Source: an uncultured Prevotellaceae bacterium (GTDB lineage: Bacteria; Bacteroidota; Bacteroidia; Bacteroidales; Bacteroidaceae). Taken from it: a stretch of DNA of 64,000 nucleotides. This document shows positions 60,793-64,000 of this stretch, piece after piece. The notes under the pieces were generated by a model. That model was not told the DNA's origin. It was given only the letters and a program-made list of their open reading frames with translations, and ran no database searches. Each line of letters begins with the position of its first letter. Position 1 is the stretch's first letter. Where the stretch lies: positions 1 to 64,000 of the forward strand of contig CAMVOK010000009.1 in the NCBI GenBank assembly GCA_947169115.1. The letters run 5' to 3'. The position numbers and the translations under genes are program-made.

Positions 60793-60871
60793 AAACTTTC
60801 AACCTTTCGCTCGAACTTGTTCGCTTTCTTCAGAAAGAACTTTCAACTTTCAACTTTATTCCTTATCTTTG
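60793..60871 (+). promoter_or_regulatory. AACTTTC heptads abutting the GH20-btuD promoter
   Basis: Period-7 AACTTTC units flank a GCTCGAA-containing spacer at 60793-60857. TATCTTTG follows at 60864-60871, 34 bases before the ATG at 60905. The tract and the -7 element closely copy 52948-52997 before the uptake operon. Confidence 0.7.
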
Positions 60872-60904
60872 CCTTTGGAAATAATTCTTAATAATAACTG
60901 TCTG

Positions 60905-62497
60905 ATGAAAAGAATCTCGTCTCTCTTTTTTGCTTCCCTGGTGGCGGTGGCTTCGGTGGCCGGGGAAGTGAATTACGAAGTGATACCCTTGCCTTGCAAC
61001 ATCCAGTTGAGCGAAAAGGGTGAAGTGTATAGCCTCTCTCAGGGGGCTGTGGTAACCTATGCTTCGGGTAACGAAAGGATGGCTTCGGTGGCTCGACTTT
61101 TGGCTGACTTCCTGAAGGTGGATGCAGACTTCGTTGTTGTTCCGCAGGCCGATGTGAAGAAGGGAGCCTCCATCCAGCTGATTCTGGGACTTAAACAGGA
61201 GAATCAGGAGGCTTACACGCTGACGGTGGACAAGAGAGGCATTGTGATACAGGGAGTAACGGAGGAAGGAGTGTTCCGTGGCATCCAGACTTTACGAAAG
61301 GCTATTGGTACGGAGGGGGGAGAGCAAGTGTCGCTTCCTTACGTCACCATACAAGACGAGCCGCGTTTCCCTTATCGGGGGGTAATGCTTGATGTTGCCA
61401 GACATTATTTTCCTGTCGATTTTATTAAGCAGTACATCGATGTCCTGGCCTTGCATGGCTGCAACCAGCTCCACTGGCACCTGACTGACGATCAGGGATG
61501 GCGTTTCGAGGTGAAGTCGATGCCTGAACTGGCTAAAAAAGGTAGTGTGCGCAAGCAAACGGTCATCGGGCGAAATACGGGAATCTACGACGGCAGGGAA
61601 TATGGGGGTTACTATACGCAGCAGGAGTGTCGCGAGATTGTGGAATACGCTGCCAGGCGTTTCGTCAATGTGGTACCGGAGATAGACCTTCCCGGGCACA
61701 TGTTGGGGGCCTTGCATGTATATCCGGAGCTGGGTTGCACGGGTGGCCCTTACGAAGTATGGCCTATTTGGGGCGTTTCGCGTGATGTCCTATGTGCCGG
61801 CAACCCCAAAACCATCGAATTCTTGAAAGGTGTGTACGACGAACTTTGTGATGTGTTCCCCTCCAAGTTTATCCACATTGGCGGTGACGAAAGCCCGCGC
61901 GACCGTTGGAAAGAGTGTCCGAAATGCCAGGCGAAGATGAAGGAACTGGGCTTGACGAGTGAAGCAGAATTGCAGACTTACATAAATAAGGAGATGGACA
62001 GCCACCTGGCCGCCAAGGGACGTACCCTGATTGGATGGGACGAGACATTGGAGGGCGGTTTGAGTGAGAATGCTGTCGTCATGTCGTGGCGTGGCATTAA
62101 GGGGGGCATTGAGGCTGCCCGGCAGCACCATCGTGTCGTCATGACCCCGACATCGCATTGTTACATTGATTACTATCAGCTGAAAGAGCAGAGAATCCAG
62201 CCCATGGCTATTGGTGGCTATGTGCCCGTTTCGAAGGTTTATGGTTTTGAACCTACGGCAGAACTCTCTACTGACGAGGCCAGATATATCATGGGCGCAC
62301 AAGTGAATCTTTGGACGGAATATGTTGGTGCTCCCGAACACGCTATGTATATGCTTCTGCCCCGTCTGGATGCCATCAGCGAGGTGCAGTGGATGCTTGG
62401 CGAGCAGAAGAATTTTGAGGCATTCAAGGGACGTTTGCCTCGGATGCAGACCCTTTACCGTAAGTTAGGTTATAAGTATTGTGATAAAGTAGAGTAG
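60905..62497 (+). CDS. Beta-N-acetylhexosaminidase, GH20
   Basis: The start at 60905 gives a signal peptide (1-20, ending SVAGE). An N-terminal GH20b-like domain (about 20-145) precedes the GH20 barrel: PYRGVMLDVARHYFPVDFIKQYIDVLALHGCNQLHWHLTDDQGW, IHIGGDESPRDRW with the catalytic Asp-Glu pair, and VMSWRGIKGG. The enzyme removes terminal GlcNAc or GalNAc from glycans. It is about 530 residues, with no C-terminal carbohydrate-binding module. It stands between btuC and btuD with its own promoter, only seven bases before btuD. Confidence 0.93.
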   Translation: MKRISSLFFASLVAVASVAGEVNYEVIPLPCNIQLSEKGEVYSLSQGAVVTYASGNERMASVARLLADFLKVDADFVVVPQADVKKGASIQLILGLKQENQEAYTLTVDKRGIVIQGVTEEGVFRGIQTLRKAIGTEGGEQVSLPYVTIQDEPRFPYRGVMLDVARHYFPVDFIKQYIDVLALHGCNQLHWHLTDDQGWRFEVKSMPELAKKGSVRKQTVIGRNTGIYDGREYGGYYTQQECREIVEYAARRFVNVVPEIDLPGHMLGALHVYPELGCTGGPYEVWPIWGVSRDVLCAGNPKTIEFLKGVYDELCDVFPSKFIHIGGDESPRDRWKECPKCQAKMKELGLTSEAELQTYINKEMDSHLAAKGRTLIGWDETLEGGLSENAVVMSWRGIKGGIEAARQHHRVVMTPTSHCYIDYYQLKEQRIQPMAIGGYVPVSKVYGFEPTAELSTDEARYIMGAQVNLWTEYVGAPEHAMYMLLPRLDAISEVQWMLGEQKNFEAFKGRLPRMQTLYRKLGYKYCDKVE

Positions 62498-62504
62498 TTT
62501 CCCT

Positions 62505-63269
62505 GTGAAAGTAGTTCTGGATAATCTTGTTGTCGGCTATGGGCACCACAAAGTGGCCGGGCCCATGAGTGTGGCTTTGCACGAAGGTGAACTGTGTTGC
62601 TTGTTGGGAGCCAACGGTGCGGGAAAGAGTACGCTCCTGCGTACGTTGGCTGCTTTCCAGCCTGCCTTGTCGGGTGAGTTGCTGATAGACAACCGTAGGC
62701 TGAATGACATTTCCCCTCGTGAATTGAGTACAATGGTAGGTGTTGTCCTGACGGAACGTATCAGGATGGCAGGTATTACTGTTCGTGATATGGTGGCTAT
62801 GGGACGTAGTCCGTACACAAACTTTTGGGGACGGCTGACCGCCGAGGATGATGCTATCGTGGAGGAGGCTATACACCAAGTCGGGATTGTTGAACTGACC
62901 CATCGGCAGATTTCTACCCTCAGCGATGGCGAACGGCAGAAGGTTATGGTAGCCAAGGCGTTGGCTCAGGGGACTCCCATCATCCTTCTGGACGAACCGA
63001 CAGCTTTCCTTGATTTTCCCAGCAAGGTGGAACTCATGATGCTGCTTAGCCGTCTGGCCCATGAGATGGGGAAGAGCATATTCCTTTCCACGCATGACCT
63101 TGACCTTGCCTTGCAAACGTCCGACCGTCTGTGGCTGATGGGCAAGAACATGCCTTTGGCGGTGGGTACGCCGCAGGAACTGGCAACAAGCGGAGAGCTA
63201 TCCTCTTATTTCCCAAGCCCACATCTTACTTTTGATGCCGCCTCCATGCGTTTTAATATTGAATTGTAG
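62505..63269 (+). CDS. btuD: Cobalamin ABC transporter ATPase (BtuD)
   Basis: A GTG at 62505, eight bases after the GH20 stop, opens a 254-residue ABC ATPase. GANGAGKSTLLRT is Walker A, TLSDGERQKVMVAKAL the signature, IILLDEPTAFLDF Walker B, and LSTHDLDL the H-loop. The wording is that of the FecE/BtuD group. It is the only such ATPase in the window and so may energise both BtuC-type permeases. It is translated with the GH20 gene. Confidence 0.9.
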   Translation: MKVVLDNLVVGYGHHKVAGPMSVALHEGELCCLLGANGAGKSTLLRTLAAFQPALSGELLIDNRRLNDISPRELSTMVGVVLTERIRMAGITVRDMVAMGRSPYTNFWGRLTAEDDAIVEEAIHQVGIVELTHRQISTLSDGERQKVMVAKALAQGTPIILLDEPTAFLDFPSKVELMMLLSRLAHEMGKSIFLSTHDLDLALQTSDRLWLMGKNMPLAVGTPQELATSGELSSYFPSPHLTFDAASMRFNIEL

Positions 63270-63303
63270 TTCGCTCCTTTCCTTTCGTTCTACAAACATG
63301 GCT

Positions 63304-64000
63304 TCACACTTTCACAAGCGCGAAGTTGAGTTGTCGTCGTTCCAGGTTAGCTGAGGCTATCTTTATGCGTATTTCGTCGCCCAGCGAGTAGCGTTTGTGG
63401 GTGCGTCGTCCCCATAGACAATAGTTACGCTCGTCGAACTCGTAGATGTCATCATCCAAATCCCGCAAGGGAACCATGCCCTCGCACTTGTTTTCAGTCA
63501 GCTCCACATAGAACCCATATTCCGTAATGCCTGATATGGTGCCGTCATATTCCTGTCCGATGTGTTCCTGCATGAATTCCACTTCCTTGTACTTGATGCT
63601 GGCTCTTTCGGCCTGTGCTGCGATTTGCTCCATCTCGCTGGCATGTTCGCATTCCTCCTCAAACCGGCTCCGCTGTACGCTCCTACCGCCTTGGGCATAG
63701 CGCAGGAGAAGACGGTGCACCATCAGGTCGGGATAGCGGCGGATGGGGCTGGTGAAGTGGGTGTAGTAGTCGAAGGAAAGTCCGTAATGTCCGATGTTGT
63801 CGGTACTGTACTTGGCCTTCATCATGGCTTTCAGAGTTGCCATTTCTATGAGGCTGCTGGCCTTCGTGTTCTTTGCCTCGTGCAGCATTTTGTTCAGACT
63901 CTGGCTTACCATGGCATTGCTGCCGGTGGGCTTCAGTTTCAGTCCGAACTTGACGACGAACTCCGAGAGGTTCATAAGTTTGTTTTGGTCGGGTTGCTCA
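63304..64000 (-). CDS. rnr: Ribonuclease R, C-terminal part (cut by window edge)
   Basis: The frame is open to the right edge of the window, so the true N-terminus lies outside; the Met at 63975 is internal. The visible part holds the end of the RNB catalytic domain (KAKYSTDNIGHYGLSFDYYTHFTSPIRRYPDLMVHRLL). An S1 RNA-binding domain follows (GQEYDGTISGITEYGFYVELTENKCEGMVPLRDL, ending RRQLNFALVKV). RNase R degrades structured RNA in the 3'-to-5' direction. It converges on btuD with 34 bases between stops. Confidence 0.92.
   Translation of the reverse strand, partial: EQPDQNKLMNLSEFVVKFGLKLKPTGSNAMVSQSLNKMLHEAKNTKASSLIEMATLKAMMKAKYSTDNIGHYGLSFDYYTHFTSPIRRYPDLMVHRLLLRYAQGGRSVQRSRFEEECEHASEMEQIAAQAERASIKYKEVEFMQEHIGQEYDGTISGITEYGFYVELTENKCEGMVPLRDLDDDIYEFDERNYCLWGRRTHKRYSLGDEIRIKIASANLERRQLNFALVKV

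Overview
This window is chromosomal DNA of a Bacteroidales bacterium, most likely Prevotellaceae. The evidence is the Bacteroidetes promoter consensus (TAnnTTTG, often with TTTG about 20 bases upstream) before many genes, a BspA-type leucine-rich-repeat protein, a CE6-GH10 xylan enzyme, ECF sigma/FecR-type regulation, many TonB receptors and SPII lipoproteins. The species assignment is inference. No rRNA, tRNA, transposase, integrase or CRISPR array was seen.

Layout. 1-26.4 kb is mostly housekeeping and envelope genes: serpin, DUF3089 hydrolase, HU-like protein, an exported aldo/keto reductase with an FMN-binding partner, a metal-type TonB receptor with a His/Cys-rich small protein, an AsmA-like protein, a thioesterase, the CE6-GH10 xylanase, panE, serB, a hemolysin III protein, an oxidoreductase, a radical SAM protein, LMW phosphatase, guanine deaminase, a histidine-kinase-like protein lacking the H-box histidine, a CAT-like acetyltransferase, NhaC, and a FecB/BtuF plus BtuC pair without an ATPase. 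26.4-30 kb is an AT-richer accessory patch: ORF6N protein, a 120-bp imperfect palindrome, a small unknown gene, an LRR protein and a Fic fragment. 30-33.4 kb holds cbiJ-cbiD and cbiA on the minus strand. 33.7-39 kb holds an ECF sigma/FecR/outer-membrane barrel operon and a GDPD. 39.4-63.3 kb is a cobalamin region. The last genes are btuD and the end of an RNase R gene cut by the window edge.

Cobalamin biology. Riboswitch 1 precedes btuB, an exported lipoprotein form of the cobaltochelatase CbiK, and a second TonB receptor. Corrin-ring synthesis is compressed into fusions (CbiJ-CbiD, CbiH-CbiC, CbiE-CbiT, CbiG-CbiF) plus CbiA. Riboswitch 2 precedes an uptake operon: DUF4465 lipoprotein, BtuG-like propeller, PKD-type lipoprotein, BtuB, BtuF and BtuC. 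A GH20 hexosaminidase with its own promoter then sits ahead of btuD. CbiL, CbiB, CbiP and the lower-ligand genes are not in the window.

The least expected signal is repetitive. At least three families of short repeats run through the window: G/C-rich palindromes (CCCTCCC...GGGAGGG), a TAGGGACGCGACG hairpin, and period-7 to period-9 tandem 'word' repeats. They occur in intergenic DNA and also, in frame, inside coding genes, especially the corrinoid genes. Separately, three intergenic regions carry palindromes of unrelated sequence repeated at exact 22- or 23-bp spacing.
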